Positions 12,205 to 24,960 of a stretch of 64,000 nucleotides of DNA are shown in pieces; position 1 is the stretch's first letter, and every line of letters begins with the position of its first letter. The position numbers were made by a program, and so were the translations under genes. The DNA is taken from the NCBI GenBank assembly GCA_029721435.1, contig CM056573.1, positions 3,630,001 to 3,694,000 on the forward strand, given 5' to 3'. The notes under the pieces were generated by a model. The model ran no database searches. It worked only from the letters and a program-made list of their open reading frames with translations, and was not told where the DNA came from. The stretch is from Gymnothorax reevesii. Lineage: Eukaryota > Chordata > Actinopteri > Anguilliformes > Muraenidae.

Positions 12205-13801
12205 CAACCCCAATTCCGAAATAGCTGGGACAAAGTGTGAATAAAACCAAATCACAATGACTTTTAAATCACACCAGCCAGTATTTTATTCACAATAGAA
12301 CAGAGATAACATTGCAAATGTTGAAACTGAGAAATTTTGCAATTTTATCCACAAAATGAGCTCATTTCAAATTTGATGGCTGCTACAGGTCTCAAAAAAG
12401 TTGGGACAGGGGCCTGTTTACCATGGTGTAGCATCCTCTCTTCATTTTAACACAGAGTGAAGGCGCCAGGGCATTGAAGAGACAAGTTTCTTGAGTTTAG
12501 CCATTGGAATTTGATCCCACTCGTTTAATACAGGTTTCCAGCTGCAGAAAAGTTTTAGGTCTCCTTTGACGGACTTTTCGTTTAATTATGCACCAAATGT
12601 TCTCAATTGGTGAAAGATCAGGAATGCAGGCAGGCCAGTTCAGCACACGGACTCTTCTACTATGAAGGCATGCTGTTGTAATAGCTGCAGTATGTGGTTT
12701 TGCATTGTCCTGCTGAAATACACAAGGCCCTCCCTGGAATAGATGTCATCTGCAGGGGAGAATATGTTGCTCTGAAACCTTTATATACCTTTCAGCATTC
12801 ATGGTGCTTTTTAAAACATGCAAGTGTCCCACACCATATGCACTAATGCATCCCCATACCATCAGAGATGCTGGCTTTTGAACTGAACGCTGATAACAGG
12901 AGGGGTGGTCTTTCTCCTCTTTAGCCCAGAGGACACGACGCCCATGATTTCCAACAAGAATGTAAAATTTGGACTTGTCTGACCACAAGACAGTTTGCCA
13001 CTTTGCTACAGTCCATTTTAAATGAGCTTTGGCCCACAGAACACGGTGGCGCTTCTGGATCATGCTCAACAATGGCTTCCTTTTTGCATGATAGAGTTTT
13101 AGGTGACATCTGTGGATGGCACGGCGGACTGTGTTTACAGACAGTGGTTTCTTGAAGTATTCCTGGGCCCATTTAGTAATGTCAATGACAGAATCATGCC
13201 GGTGAGTGATGCAGTGGCGTCTGAGGGCCCAAAGATCACGGGCATCCAGTAAAGGTCTTCAGCCTTGTCCCTTACACACAGAGATTTTTCCAGTTTCTCA
13301 GAATCTTTTGATGAGGTTATGTACTGTCGATGATGAGACCTTCAAAGCCTTTGCAATTTGACGTGGAAGAACATTGTTTTTAAAGTATTCCACAATTTTT
13401 TTTATGCTAAGTCTTCACAGGTTGGAGAGCCTCTGGCCATCTTTACTTCTGAGAAACTCAGCCTCTCTAAGACATCCCTTTTATAGCCAATCATGTTACA
13501 GCCCTGATGCCAGTTAACTGAATTACTCGCTAAATGTTCTTTCAGCTGATTCTCTCACATATTAATAGCCTTTTCAGCCCTTTTTTGCCTGTGTCCCAAC
13601 TTTTTTGAGGCCTGTTGCAGCCAGAAAATTTGAAAAACTCATTTTATGGATAAAAATGTAAAATGTCTTAGTTTCAACATTTGAAATGTTATCTATGTTC
13701 TATTGTAAAATAGCATATTGGCTCATGTGATCTGAAAGTCATTGCATTTTGATTTTGTTCTCAATTTACACTTCGTCCCAACTATTTCAGAATTGCGGGT
13801 G
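12205..13801 (-). mobile_element. Tc1/mariner-like element with both ends, dead transposase
   Basis: The ends CAACCCCAATTCCGAAATAG and, inverted, CACCCGCAATTCTGAAATAG are flanked by TA on each side (12203-12204 and 13802-13803), so about 1.6 kb is close to full length. The transposase is on the minus strand: VLWSDKSKF near 12980 and [14 protein letters not shown] near 12860 are DDE-domain blocks. Frameshifts and stops break the frame, so it cannot make a working enzyme. It lies in the 9.3-kb crim1 intron. Confidence 0.8.
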
Positions 13802-14228
13802 TATAAGGTTGTGATGGCTGTGAAGGATAACTCCTGGCTTTTGCTGTAATACCAGTAAGTTACATGAAATTTAGCAGTGGAGTCAAACCAATACCATCAT
13901 AGCTAAAGTACAAACGAGTGTGTTGTTCGCGAGTAATATTAATTTGCTCCTGGATTGATCAGAATAGAAATTGTGACATTTCTAGAATGACATCCTATTC
14001 AAATGCAATTATTTGATAAAGCTATACTTTGGAATAATGTGCAGGGGTGAATGATTCCATGGGTAGCTCATATGAGTGAGGATGGGTTTGAAGTGTTCTT
14101 CGTCGTGGCGTCTGTGTTTCAGGTTCAGAATGATGTTATATGGCCTTAATGGACAAAAAGCTTCCTGTTACTTTCTGAGATGCCATGGAGACGCAGTGGA
14201 TTAGTACTTTCGTTTATTAGATTAGATA

Positions 14229-14256
14229 ATAGTAATAATAATAATAATAAATAATA
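14229..14256 (+). repeat. TAA microsatellite
   Basis: About eight trinucleotides of TAA with small breaks, just before the Tc1-like element at 14333. Confidence 0.8.
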
Positions 14257-14332
14257 TCCATTCGCCAGTAACACAATAGAGCATGCCATGAGTCAATACA
14301 ATTGCTTTGTAGTGAAAGACATAATTATTTTA

Positions 14333-15221
14333 CACCCAATTCTGAAATAGTTGAGACGAAGTGTAAATTGTCAGTAAGATCAAAGTGCAATGACTTTCAG
14401 ATCACATGAGCCAATATGTTATTTACAACACAGATAATATTTCAAATGTTGAATCTGTGACATTTTACTTTTTTATCCACAAGATGAGCTTATTTCAAAT
14501 TTTCTGGCAGCAATAGGTCTCTGAAAAGTTAGGACACAGGCAAAAAAGGGCTGAAAAAACAATGAATATATAAGAGAATCGGCTGAAAGAACGTTTAGCA
14601 AGTAATTACATTTACTGGTATCAGGTGTGTAACATGATTGGCTATAAAACGGATGTCTTAGAGAGGCTGAGTCTCTCAGAAGTGAAGATGGCCAGAGGCT
14701 CTCCAACCTGTGAAGGCTTGTGTAAAAGAATTGTGGAATACTTTAAAAACAATGTTTCTCAACGTCAGTCCTGAAGTGTGCTGAACTGGCCTGCCTGCAG
14801 TCCTGATCTTTCACCGATTGAGAACATTTGGCGCATAATTAAACAAAAGTCCGGCAAAGGAGACCCAAAACCCTCCAGCAGCTGGAAGCCTGCATTAAAT
14901 AAGAGTGGGATCAAATTCCAATGGCTGAACTCAAGAAACTTGTCTCCTCAATGCCCAGACGGCTCCACTCTGTTAAAAAGAACAGGGGATGCTACACCAT
15001 GGTAAACAGGCCCCTGTCCCAACTTTTTTGAGACCTTTAGCAGCCATCACATTTGAAATGAGCTCATTTTGTGGATCAAATTTTAAAATTTCTCAGTTTC
15101 AATATTTGATATCTTATCCTTGTTCAATTGTCAATAAAATACTGGCTGGTGTGATTTGAAAGTGATTACCTTTTGATTTTATTCACAATTTTTGCTTTGT
15201 CTCAACTATTTCGGAATTGGG
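14333..15221 (+). mobile_element. internally deleted Tc1-like element, same family as 12205-13801
   Basis: The ends CACCCAATTCTGAAATAG and inverted CCCAATTCCGAAATAG are flanked by TA (14331-14332 and 15222-15223). Orientation is opposite to the element 0.5 kb upstream. The transposase N-terminal part is fused by deletion to its end: NWPACSPDLSPIENIWRIIK near 14780-14840 is the conserved third-acidic-residue region. At about 0.9 kb it is a non-autonomous derivative. Confidence 0.78.
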
Positions 15222-16403
15222 TAGAATTCACAGGATTGCAGCAATATCTCCATTTTCTGGTTCGGAGAGCATGTTGGTGCAGCTTATATTTGGCTTCACA
15301 GATGACCTGTCGTTATATCACTGTCGAATGCTGCACGCTTATGGTCAACGATTTCCTGGAAATGTATTACTCTCTCTCCTATTCATTTTGCAGTTTATCA
15401 TTGCAGACTAAAAGGGGGTGGGGGGGAGAGATATTGTTGAAGTGCCATGACGTGCCTGCATTTGCGGCACATTTTTGTCCCGAAAATTCTGAAATGAGTT
15501 CTTGAGGGATTATGCACACGTAGGCAATGATCGGCAGCATTTGGCATTAGTGCAATGGGGTTAGAGGGCCATTTTTTCCCTAGGATTCAGGTGATCTGTA
15601 GTGTATGAGTAAGATGTCGCTGCTGTTAAAAAGCAGATAAATTGACCTCAAATTACACTGAAATTGCCCAACAATAAGAGTAAATTATTATAATGTAATA
15701 GTACATTTCTCTTGATACATCAGAGTAATGTTGTGCTGCACCTCCTGACTTGTTTTCATTCTGTCAAATAAGCTTTCAGAACAGCATACCGAGCACCGAC
15801 AATATGGGGGGTGTCGAGGCATCGCCAGTGGGTGTAGTAACAGCTTTTTACTGCGACAGAAACGGAACTTTCATAGAATAGCCTCAGTTTTGATGTCTTG
15901 TGCTAGACTGGAACGGCAGTGCGAGCCGTTATGGTTTATGGCCATTTGTGAAATGAATCCGTTTTGTATAATGGCTCTGGGTTGGCATAAGTTAACTTAC
16001 AGTTATTGCTTTATTGATGTTGCTCTTTCAGCAGGCTAATTAGCACGCAAAGAGAGAACAGAGAAGAAAGCTTTTGGAAATAGTGAGGCTAGTCTGGTAA
16101 TAGCAATTCAATACCCTGCAACAACTCGCAGGCTGTTCTCCTTTGCTTCGTAGCGTTTGGTATTGAATTCCCATCAGTGAAAATAAGCGCATATTTTGAT
16201 AAATTACCATACGCTGAGCGGTGTGAACACTTCTCTAACAGAAATAGGCAGAGGCTTTTGCAGTATTAATTATTCATTCATGTTAAACAGACTGCAGACA
16301 CTGTACTGACCGGAGATTGCGATAATGCACTGGAAGATGGGGACACCCCTGCCAATTACTGCTCCTGCCCCACTTAAAGCTGCGCTCAAAAAATCCCGCA
16401 GTG

Positions 16404-16457
16404 GTGCTGGGTCATTCACAAATGATTTGTGCGCTGGGTCATTCACAAATGATTTGT
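16404..16457 (+). repeat. 27-bp tandem duplication
   Basis: Two adjacent 27-bp copies (16404-16430 and 16431-16457) differ at one base. Each contains TCATTCACAAATGATTTGT, which is itself nearly palindromic. Confidence 0.8.
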
Positions 16458-17329
16458 TCATTTTCTATTCATTCGTTTTGGCAAATGCAACGGAGTGAAT
16501 AATCTCTCCGCATTATTTTTTAATTTGATTCTCTCTTAAACTGTATTTGTCTGAAGCTCATTACAGGCAGGCTCTTTGTGCTCAATGCAAGACTATAAAC
16601 TTTCAGTGGAGGTGCCGTCCTGAATCTAATTGATGTCCTGCTCAATGTGTGATCCAGTACCGAGTCTTTATCACTATTATAAGGAGTTTGGCATGAATTA
16701 TACGTATACATATGTCATTATAGCGCTATTAGTGTTTCAGTAATAATAGCAGTATAATGACAAATATAATATAAACACACTGGAAACTGTTTGAAAACTA
16801 GATCATCTTTAAACCTTTGGTTGCATATATTAAAATATAATCAGCCAGACTTTGAATGAATCAGTATGTCTTTTACAATTTAATTAACTAAAAAGATCCA
16901 GTGATTTGAAGTAAGTCAGTGAATAAACTGGACATTAACCTGAAGGAACAGTCTAGTAGCTGGTCTGAAAGCAGCGGAGAAACCAATAAAATCATTTTAG
17001 GGAGAGAAACAGGCTTCCTGCTGTGACTGAGGGTTTGCTGATCGACGACTGAGCGAAGCCACTTGGTGAGTTTTTTTTTGCTGAGTGATTCTGTAGAGTG
17101 GACTGAAAAAAATGACTGAAGAGACCTGAAATTACCCCCAACCCCCCCGCCTCGGCGCCTGGGGGTGTTTGAGCTCAGCTCACACTGAATTTGTTTTGGG
17201 TTGTTGGATGCAGCGGCTGAGAGTCAGAACTGCTGATGTCGTCCTAAAGGTGGCCCCAGAACAGCTCTGCGAAAATTACAGGTGTTATGTGTGCAGCGCA
17301 GTCAGGAAGTACTTCTGCCCCACCTGAGT

Positions 17330-17560
17330 TCCTCTGTTTTACCATATTTGTCAGATCATCATACAAAATTTTATGTAAGACGGGGAAATACGAAATACAG
17401 CTTTTGAATGATGATTTCATTTACTGAAGGAAGATGGTCATCCAGCCCCTGTATGATCCGTGTGGAATAGTAACTGACTCTCTAAACTCCAATTCTGGTT
17501 CTGCCACTTTTAGCCACAATAACTGTCACTAAATACTTGAGATGATCATTGATGAGTCTT
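17330..17560. mobile_element. Tc1-like fragment
   Basis: GTCAGATCATCATACAAAA and CAGCTTTTGAATGATGATTTCATTTACTGAAGG resemble the subterminal blocks of the Tc1-like family at 6641 and 24221. Both ends are missing; recognition is by resemblance only. Confidence 0.35.
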
Positions 17561-18299
17561 TTAGATCCCTGTGAATGAATTTTATCCTCCCTCCTTTGCA
17601 TAATTGCTTCAATTAAGTAAAATTGGAGGGTTTTTGAGTTTGATCTGCCTGTTTGGTATGATGTTCTTATTTAGGAGTGTTGGGTTGGCTTTATGCAGTA
17701 TGTATTCAAACCCATGGCCTGCTCTGTACTCAAATCACTGAACGTTATCTCACAGGGCTTTGGAGTCATAAAGGTGTTTTTGGTGATTGTGAAACAAGCC
17801 TGATACCATTTATACATGTCCATTGATACATATCCTTTGATACCATTTTTGGCCATTTTCTTTCTAGTGATATAATCATGAATTCTGAGCTAAATTTAGG
17901 TGAGCGAGACCCGCACTTGCTTGGAAGGCCATATAAATTCTTTTATTCCTTACTGGATGAGCCTTTATGTGGTCATATATTTCCTGAGTGATATATTTCA
18001 TTAACATTATCATCCCTTCTAGAATTAGTTTTCGGCCTTGTGCTTAACTTTTAGCCTGCTTCACTTATTTATTTATGCATTTTTTTGTAGTGCTTGTATT
18101 TATAGGATGTCTGATTGAACAGGACTGACAGTGGTCAATCTTGCATGTGTTTTATTAATACAAATCAAATAAATATTGATTAAAACTGATTGAGAAATGT
18201 AGGATATCTATTTTCTTCAATAAATCAACTGATTGTTAAAATTTCTATTTTGTTTACTCCAGTCATCTGTTGCAATAAATTTAGTTTGAACATCTGAAA

Positions 18300-18560
18300 C
18301 AATTAACCAGGCAATTTATGGCCTTCTGCCCCGCAGAATACAAACAACTCCTATATCTGCTTAACGCGCCGAAAAGTTAATGATTTTTCATTCACCATGC
18401 AAATGGCTAATTTTCAATCACATAACTCTTTAATGGCCCCGCTGCAGTGAAAATCTCTGTTATGGAAGCATAAGCCTGTTTGCTGTGTTGTTTATGAATT
18501 CATTCTTCTTTTAATCTTTTCCTCATAATTGATAGGTGCGCATATTTTTACATGATCATG
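18300..18560. other. possible conserved non-coding element
   Basis: The stretch is AT-rich, lacks repeat signatures and holds homeodomain-type cores (TTAATGA), an octamer-like ATGCAAAT and CAATCACA-type sites close together. This texture is typical of vertebrate developmental enhancers, but only cross-species alignment could show conservation. It is in the 9.3-kb crim1 intron. Confidence 0.2.
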
Positions 18561-19230
18561 TCGGCCAGAGCCTCATGTGAAGTTTCTCTTGTGCGCGACT
18601 GTGTGCTGTAGCGGTGTGCCCTCTACATTTGGGCAAATCGCGCTGAGTGTTGTCCTGTTGATTTTGGCTGCACTGAGAGTATGGAGATGCAGAGTAAAAG
18701 TGTCTGGGAAAACAATTTCTTTCTGCAGGATCACAAAAGTGATTTTGTGCTTTTTCCCCGAATACAGACTGCACAATGCTGTTTCTCCACTAAATAATGT
18801 GTTAGTCCCCCTTCTCATCTCGGCTTGGTGTTTTGGTTTCGGTTCATACACTTAGTGTATGACAGCACTTCAGAGGAGATGTTTGTCATGTGACTGGCTG
18901 TGATTATCTCAGCTTACTGAATTCCTCTTTTCCCCGCGTGATATATCGGCCATCCTGTGCTACACACAGTTACAGCTAAAGAGTTTTGGCCCGCAGGACC
19001 AACCCATGCCCTAGAACTATGTCTGAACACACTGAGTCGCCCAGTAGCATCTTCTGAGAAGGATGGGTAAACTGGGAGTCTCTTTGGCCAGGCTGGGCGG
19101 GATGACCTCATGTTGGAGTGATTTCCTCTGCTTTCTGGGTTGAAGAATGTGAGCGTCTGCACACTTTTTGTTTTTGCCTAATGTCTATCCTTTATGACCT
19201 CTGCCCTCAACTCTCTCCACCCAATCACAG

Positions 19231-19443
19231 AGCAGAGCACCTCCTCCTTGGCTCCTGTGGTGAAGCAAGGCTCCTGCCTCTCCATGGACGGGCGTCGTCA
19301 CGAAAACGGGGAGAGCTGGCACGACGGCTGCCGCGAGTGTTACTGCCTCAACGGCCGAGAGATGTGCACCCTCATCTCCTGCCCCGTGCCCGTCTGTGCC
19401 AACCCTGCCATACGCCCCGGCCAGTGCTGCCCGTCCTGCCCAG
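19231..19443 (+). CDS. crim1: crim1 exon: VWC domain 3
   Basis: The acceptor is AATCACAG before 19231 and the donor GTGAGA at 19444, both phase 1. After a short serine-rich linker the 71-codon exon encodes one complete von Willebrand factor C module, from GSCLSMDGRRHENGESWHDG through CRECYCLNGREMC to the closing GQCCPSC. The block ESWHDGCRECYCLNGREMC is identical to what I recall of human CRIM1. VWC modules of this protein bind BMP-family ligands outside the cell or in the secretory pathway. The exon is much richer in GC than its intron flanks. Confidence 0.95.
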
Positions 19444-20099
19444 GTGAGAGCCTCTCTTGACCCTGGAGTTATCTGCGGATAATTATGTGTGGGGATCGCA
19501 TGTACTGGGCACCTAAAAACATTAGCACTTAGAAGTGATTTTGAATGCAGTGAAGCATTTATCTATTCTTGCAATCAAACTGCTGTTTACCATTGTCAAC
19601 CATTTTTATTCAAATTCGGCAAACGCATCAGCTGTAGTCAGGTCCTGAATCTAATTTTATTTTGGTCTAAACCGGAAGATAATTTATTAACGGTCAAAAG
19701 AGCACATGCACATACAAAATGGCTCAGTCCATGGATCTTGGATTTGACCACTGACCCTGCATTCAAGGTCAAACAGGAACTGCTCCGTATCTTGCTTATT
19801 GCAGAAAACGCTAAATATTGCCTCGTGCAGCCACACCCACACAAGGGAGGCCTGTATCGTTCTGAATGACTGATGCAGTCACCAGCTAACATGTTCAGTG
19901 AAGCATTTCAATAACCACATCAAGCATATCAGTCTCATCCATTGCCTAACCAGTAACTTGTGAGGTATGTGTAATTACAGAATATATTACTACATTTAGA
20001 GTTTAGGTTTATATTCAGTAAAATTATGAATGTACACATTGTGAATTATTTTCTAACCTTGGAGCTGATCTCTTGTCATGGGTGACTGAACTGAAAATT

Positions 20100-21100
20100 T
20101 CTGCTTGGAAATATACAGTACAGACTGCCTCGGAGCCCAAGAAAGTTGGCAATGTTGAGTGTTTACCCCCGTGTGACGTCTCCATGTCAGTTATGCACAA
20201 TCCTGAAGTGTTTGGGGCCTGGAGTTGGTTTAGCCAGCAGAGTTTTTCCCAGTTTCGCCGTTATCCAGGTTTTCAGCTGTACATTTGTTCGTGCCTTTAG
20301 TTGCATATGTATTTTGCTTCATAATGCACCGTACATTATCGATCAGAGACCGGTCAGGACTGCATGCAGCCCAAACTAGCGTCTGCTGTCTCTGCATGCG
20401 CAGCCATCCTCTTGTAATCTGTGCAGAATGTGTTTCAGCGGTGTGTTGTTTAAAAATAGGCTACGGCTTTGCGCTCCCCAGCAAATTGAAGCTGTTTTCT
20501 CAAGGATAGGCGCAAAAACAAAAGGCTTTCTTGTGATCTCACCGCTGCTTAGTCCTAATTCTGTAAATCCATCCATTGTGCCTGTGGAAATGCCCTTTCT
20601 TTCACGAATAAATATAGCTAGGAGCTAGTTCTACTCTCGATTATTATTTATTTATTTATTTTCTTTATGAGACTTCATGTAGCGTTTTGGTGATCACCGA
20701 TCACAATCATTCATGAATTTTTTCTGACTCATTTCTTCCACAGTTTCGAGGGTTACAGCTGTCGTCCCAGGTTTTAACGGTTCTTAACATAATTCCAGTG
20801 ATTTCCGCAACCTCCTTAGGTGTTTTCTTTGCTTGATGCAAACCAATAATTTACCCTCTTGAAACACAGTAATATGTTTTTCAGGACAATGGGGTAAGGC
20901 TTACCAGATAATTTTTTTTAAGAAATGAGAGACCACACACTACATCAGTTAGGGTTTAGAGAATTGTTGTTAGCTGAAAAAAATTAATCACTGCAACAAT
21001 GACTCAATCACAGGCTCAAGTATTTGCTTATTTGCATCAAAACGGCTTCTATTGTTATGGCCAGGCTGTGCAGTTGGCTCAGACTATGGTCATGTCCACC
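20100..21100 (-). mobile_element. degenerate Tc1-like element(s)
   Basis: TTCATAATGCACCGTACATTA and GACCGGTCAGGACTGCATGCAG around 20320-20370 are the antisense of the PDLSPIEN region of Tc1-like transposases, as in 12600-12640. Farther right, AAGAAATGAGAGACC and ATCAGTTAGGGTTTA resemble the 5' part of another fish Tc1-like family. Terminal repeats are not visible and all frames are broken. Confidence 0.5.
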
Positions 21101-22229
21101 AAAACAATCATTCCTAAACCCCATTGTAAATGTTTGGAAGGCACTGCAAAACAATCCTGGGTATCAGCAAAATTAAAGGAATAATGTGGTGATAATATAC
21201 ATTATTCCAAAATACTGGGCATAATTGATGTACAAAAAGGAAAATATTAAACAAAATCATCAAAATATGTGACAAAAACATGCATGTTTGCAAATCCCTG
21301 AACTCACTATGTAATTAACAGAGTTTACGCGGGGAGTAAGAGGAAGAAATGAGAAGAGGTCTTGTTTTAGAAACTCCGTAGCAGCTGAATTTCCTGAGCT
21401 TCTTTTGCAGCTGAGAGAATCCACTTCACTCGTACTGAAGTTTGTGTCGGTTCACAGAGTGTGAATTTATGCTCAGAAACTGCGAGGAGGTCTATTTGAG
21501 ATGACTGGAATTGCATAGGGGCATAACAATCTTACAACAATAGGCCATTCATTCCTTCTGGGATAACAGATTTGAGTCGGAAAGGAACTTTTCAGAACAT
21601 AATGGAGTTTTTCATTATCAGAACTTTCTGCAGTGCAGGGGGAATCTGAGCTGAAGCGACACGTCAGCCTATTTCGAGGTTTTATTCCGCACACGTATTA
21701 ATACTGCCTGTGTTAATGAGCATATACAAGCCCTGTATGGTGTTTTTAATACTGTGGCAAAATGCAGTATATGTTTTTCAAATCATACATATCATTGGCC
21801 ATCAGTTCTTTGATTAGCACCCTTTGTGAAAATGAGCAAAAAAATCATTCTATAAAATAAACAGCATATACTATGAGTCATATTTTCAGCTCAAATATCC
21901 GGGGAGCATTAAAAGGGAGTAGGAGTTTATGATTAACTGAGACGTTTGTGTCTGCTTGAATACATATATTTTATTCATCAGTGTTATCTTCATCACAGCA
22001 CATTATTGGAGGGATGAAATCACGTGATGTCAATATCCCCTCCTTAGATTACACACTGGGTACATTATTCTTTTACTTTATCAGTTATAAAACACAAAAT
22101 TGGGTGAAGCATTTCATTCTTAGCCCAGTTTTCCCGCCTGTGTTACGTCTGACTGTCTGCACACATGCTAATTACATCCTCTAATGCTATTTTCTGAAGA
22201 TTTAATAGCCTAGTTATTAGCTATTTTGT

Positions 22230-23030
22230 GCCTGCACAGGATACAAAATGGTGTAAAGGTGGCCTGTAGCATTTGTCTGTCTGTAGTCCAGTAAGTGATC
22301 AGACGCTCCTCGTTGTCTTTGTGTTGGATGAGGGAGACATTGGACCCAAGTGAGTTTGATTGAAGGCCTAATAGTTATCCCCAGACAGTTTAACCGGAGC
22401 ATCACAGAAGCATTAAGGCATTAAGGTCAGCAGTGCTGAGCACCTACCGACAGATGACTGAAGAGGGAAAACCGCAAACCGGCGACAGGGACTTCGGCGT
22501 CCAAGAGCCATCGACCTACGAGGATAACGAGCCGTCCGCTCTGGTCCGAATTTACAGAAAAACTACTGCAGCACAAGTTGCAGAAAACTGTAGTTATGGT
22601 TTCGGTAGAGTTTTGTACCACACAGTGCACTGCGTGCTGGTGCACGTGGAGCTTTGCAGTCACAGGTGAACACGAGTGCCCAGTCCAGGCCCTGTTAGAT
22701 GGTGCGGTTAACCACTGAATGTGCCTACAATGGGCCAATTGGCGAGCTTCAGACCTAGAGCTTCCAGCTGTGGGGGACGGTTGCCTGACCAGTGAGTCTC
22801 GTTGCCTTTTATATCATGTTCCTTGACCGGGCACATATGCCCCGTTGGCACCAGGATACACTGTGGGAAGAAGAGGTGCCGGCGGATGGAGTGCGATGCT
22901 GTGATTCTCTGGGACTCCGGAAACCCCGAGTCTCGGCATTAATGTGGACGGCACTGTGATAGCGCTACTTTCGCAGAAAAGGACGAGTACCTCATTCGGC
23001 AGGTGGTCGTTATACTCATCAGTGTGTTAG
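22230..23030 (+). mobile_element. degenerate Tc1/mariner-like element
   Basis: GGGAGACATTGGACCCAAGT, CACCTACCGACAGATGACTG, GCACAAGTTGCAGAAAACTG and near the end CATTCGGCAGGTGGTCGTTAT follow the order of a fish Tc1-like family whose transposase 3' pieces also appear at 46110 and 54900. The encoded AAQVAENCSYGFGRV-type helix-turn-helix region can be seen near 22570. Many indels break the frame. Confidence 0.55.
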
Positions 23031-23977
23031 GGGACTGTTGAAGAATGTTGTCAACATCAGTTCATGGCACAAAGTGAGACTCAGAAGTTTCCTAGATTTT
23101 ACCAGATTGTACTCACTCAAATTTTAAATGTACATTTGTGGTCTGTGGAGTGTGTTCATGGTGTTGCATGAGTTTACTGAATACATAATTCTCAGGAGGC
23201 AGAAAAGTTGATACTGTCAACGAATTCACCATCAGACGTTTATTTCTAAACTTAGCTGATGTGACGTTCTGGAGACACCTACGTCTCTTTTTAGCGAGTC
23301 GTATCTGATCTCTGTCACTTACTGGGTCTAGGCCTCCCCGTTCCAGTCAGAATTACATTTCCATTACACACCGCGCTTGCTGAAGAAACTGACATGTCTG
23401 TGTAAACCGAAAAGGGTTTAAATTTCCGAACTGAAGGTTAATGGTAGTGTTTGTGGCACATGATTCGTTCCTTGGAGAATTCTTCCTTAGTATGGTTAGC
23501 TGTTAGGAGATGATGGCTTTCCAGTGACCTCTTCCAGAAGCCTAGGGGGAACATGGATTCGACATCGTGTTCACGACAGCTAGGGCTGTGATTGAGTGAA
23601 CATTTGGACAGTTGATATTTTGTGTCAGTTACCTGTGTGGGTGGGAAACAGTAGATCAGATGTTTCTGGGCTGAAATTTCTCTGCCAATTTCTGTGCTGC
23701 TCGTTACTCCTCTGTCAGCCCAACGGCTGTCAGTATGACAAGCAGCTAAGCAGGTGCCTCTGTGTGGAGTCAATTACTGCATGATGTCTTTATCTTTTCC
23801 CGCTGTATATCCAGTGGAAGCATTTATACATTAACAGCTAACTTGTAGCGCTTTCCTGACGAACCACCTTTGTCAGCCGGTGTGGGAGGACAGAAATGAT
23901 TAACCCTGTCAAAGATAACATTAGTCTGGGTCGCAGTTTGTCAGCGATGTAAAGCAGTCCGCTGTCCTTCCCCGCAG

Positions 23978-24193
23978 ACGACCCCACCACGCACAGGACG
24001 GAGCTCGGGGACCTGTCAGTGTGCCTCGCCCCCGGCGGAGAGTACTATGTGGAGGGCGAGACGTGGAACATGGACTCCTGCACGCAGTGCGCGTGTCACA
24101 GTGGGCGGGTCCTGTGTGAGACGGAGGTGTGCCCGCCCCTGCTCTGCCAGAACCCAATCAGAAGCCAGGACTCCTGCTGCCCACACTGTCCAG
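23978..24193 (+). CDS. crim1: crim1 exon: VWC domain 4
   Basis: The acceptor is TTCCCCGCAG before 23978 and the donor GTATCC at 24194, both phase 1 (72 codons). The peptide starts with a linker (DDPTTHRTELGD) and then a full VWC module: CLAPGGEYYVEGETWNMDSC, CACHSGRVLCETEVCPPLLC and DSCCPHC. This matches human CRIM1 VWC4 closely, including GRVLCETEVCPPLLCQNP. A degraded Tc1-like element begins only about 27 bases after the donor. Confidence 0.95.
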
Positions 24194-24220
24194 GTATCCG
24201 CCCCCTCAGAAACTCAGCTG

Positions 24221-24960
24221 CAGTGCTGTCAAAAAGTATTTGCCCCCTTCCCAGTTCCCTCTATTTTTGCTAGTCTTATTTAAAAGTCTCTGGTCATCCA
24301 ACTAATTTAAAGGCAAGTTAAAGACAATGTGAGTAAACACAAAATGTAGCTCTTTAAAGATAATTTAATTTATTGGCCATATTGTTGAATTAGATGGATT
24401 TATGTATTGCTTTTATGGTTCAGCAGAATATTATCCCAAAAGGCTTGGGGGTCCTGATGGCGTTTCTTGATCTATTTGGGATCGGTCGTAATGTTCCTCT
24501 TGCTTAGCAGTAGCTTTATCCTTGTGTGTCCGCCATGGATGCCATTTTTGCAGCGTCTGTTTCTAATAAGGATAGTGTTCATAGGGCTGTTACAACAGTA
24601 TCATTCACTGTGGTGCCCAGAGCATTAACAGGGTTTGGAGCCTTAAAACTGGGTTTGCAGCCCATTACAGGCTGATGTATCCTGATGACTTTCTTGTTCA
24701 TCTCTTGTGGAGTGTCACATGATCGCTGCATAGTGCTGCATGTTTTGACCCTGTAACCTTTTTAACATAGCGGAAAATGTTGAATTTCACTTTTTAGATT
24801 CAATAAAGCTGGCAGTAATTAAGCCTGGATGTGTCTGGTCTAATTTAAATCAATTACCAATTAAATTGAGTTAATTAGGTGATTGAGTCACTGAAGTGGC
24901 CATTTCTAACTCGGGGCCATTTGGTGTTGGATGTCTGTCTTCTCTTCAGTAAATGAAATG
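24221..24960 (-). mobile_element. degenerate Tc1-like element, minus orientation
   Basis: The left end CAGTGCTGTCAAAAAGTATT with a CCCCCTT block is the family terminus. Inside, GGGATCGGTCGTAATGTTCC, CTTGCTTAGCAGTAG and CCGCCATGGATGCCATTTTT are antisense to the transposase start region, and GCAGTAATTAAGCCTGGATG lies in the 5' flank of the family. The matching far end may be the inverted AGTACTTTTTCACAGGACTG at 27122-27142, but 2.9 kb is too long for one Tc1 unit, so that may be another copy. Confidence 0.55.

Noticed and set aside
18577..18855. 92-codon frame with a hydrophobic, signal-like start on the plus strand, with overlapping frames on the other strand
   Set aside because: Several overlapping frames of similar length suggest chance openness. 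No homologue is recognised and it is deep in a crim1 intron without splice signals in phase.
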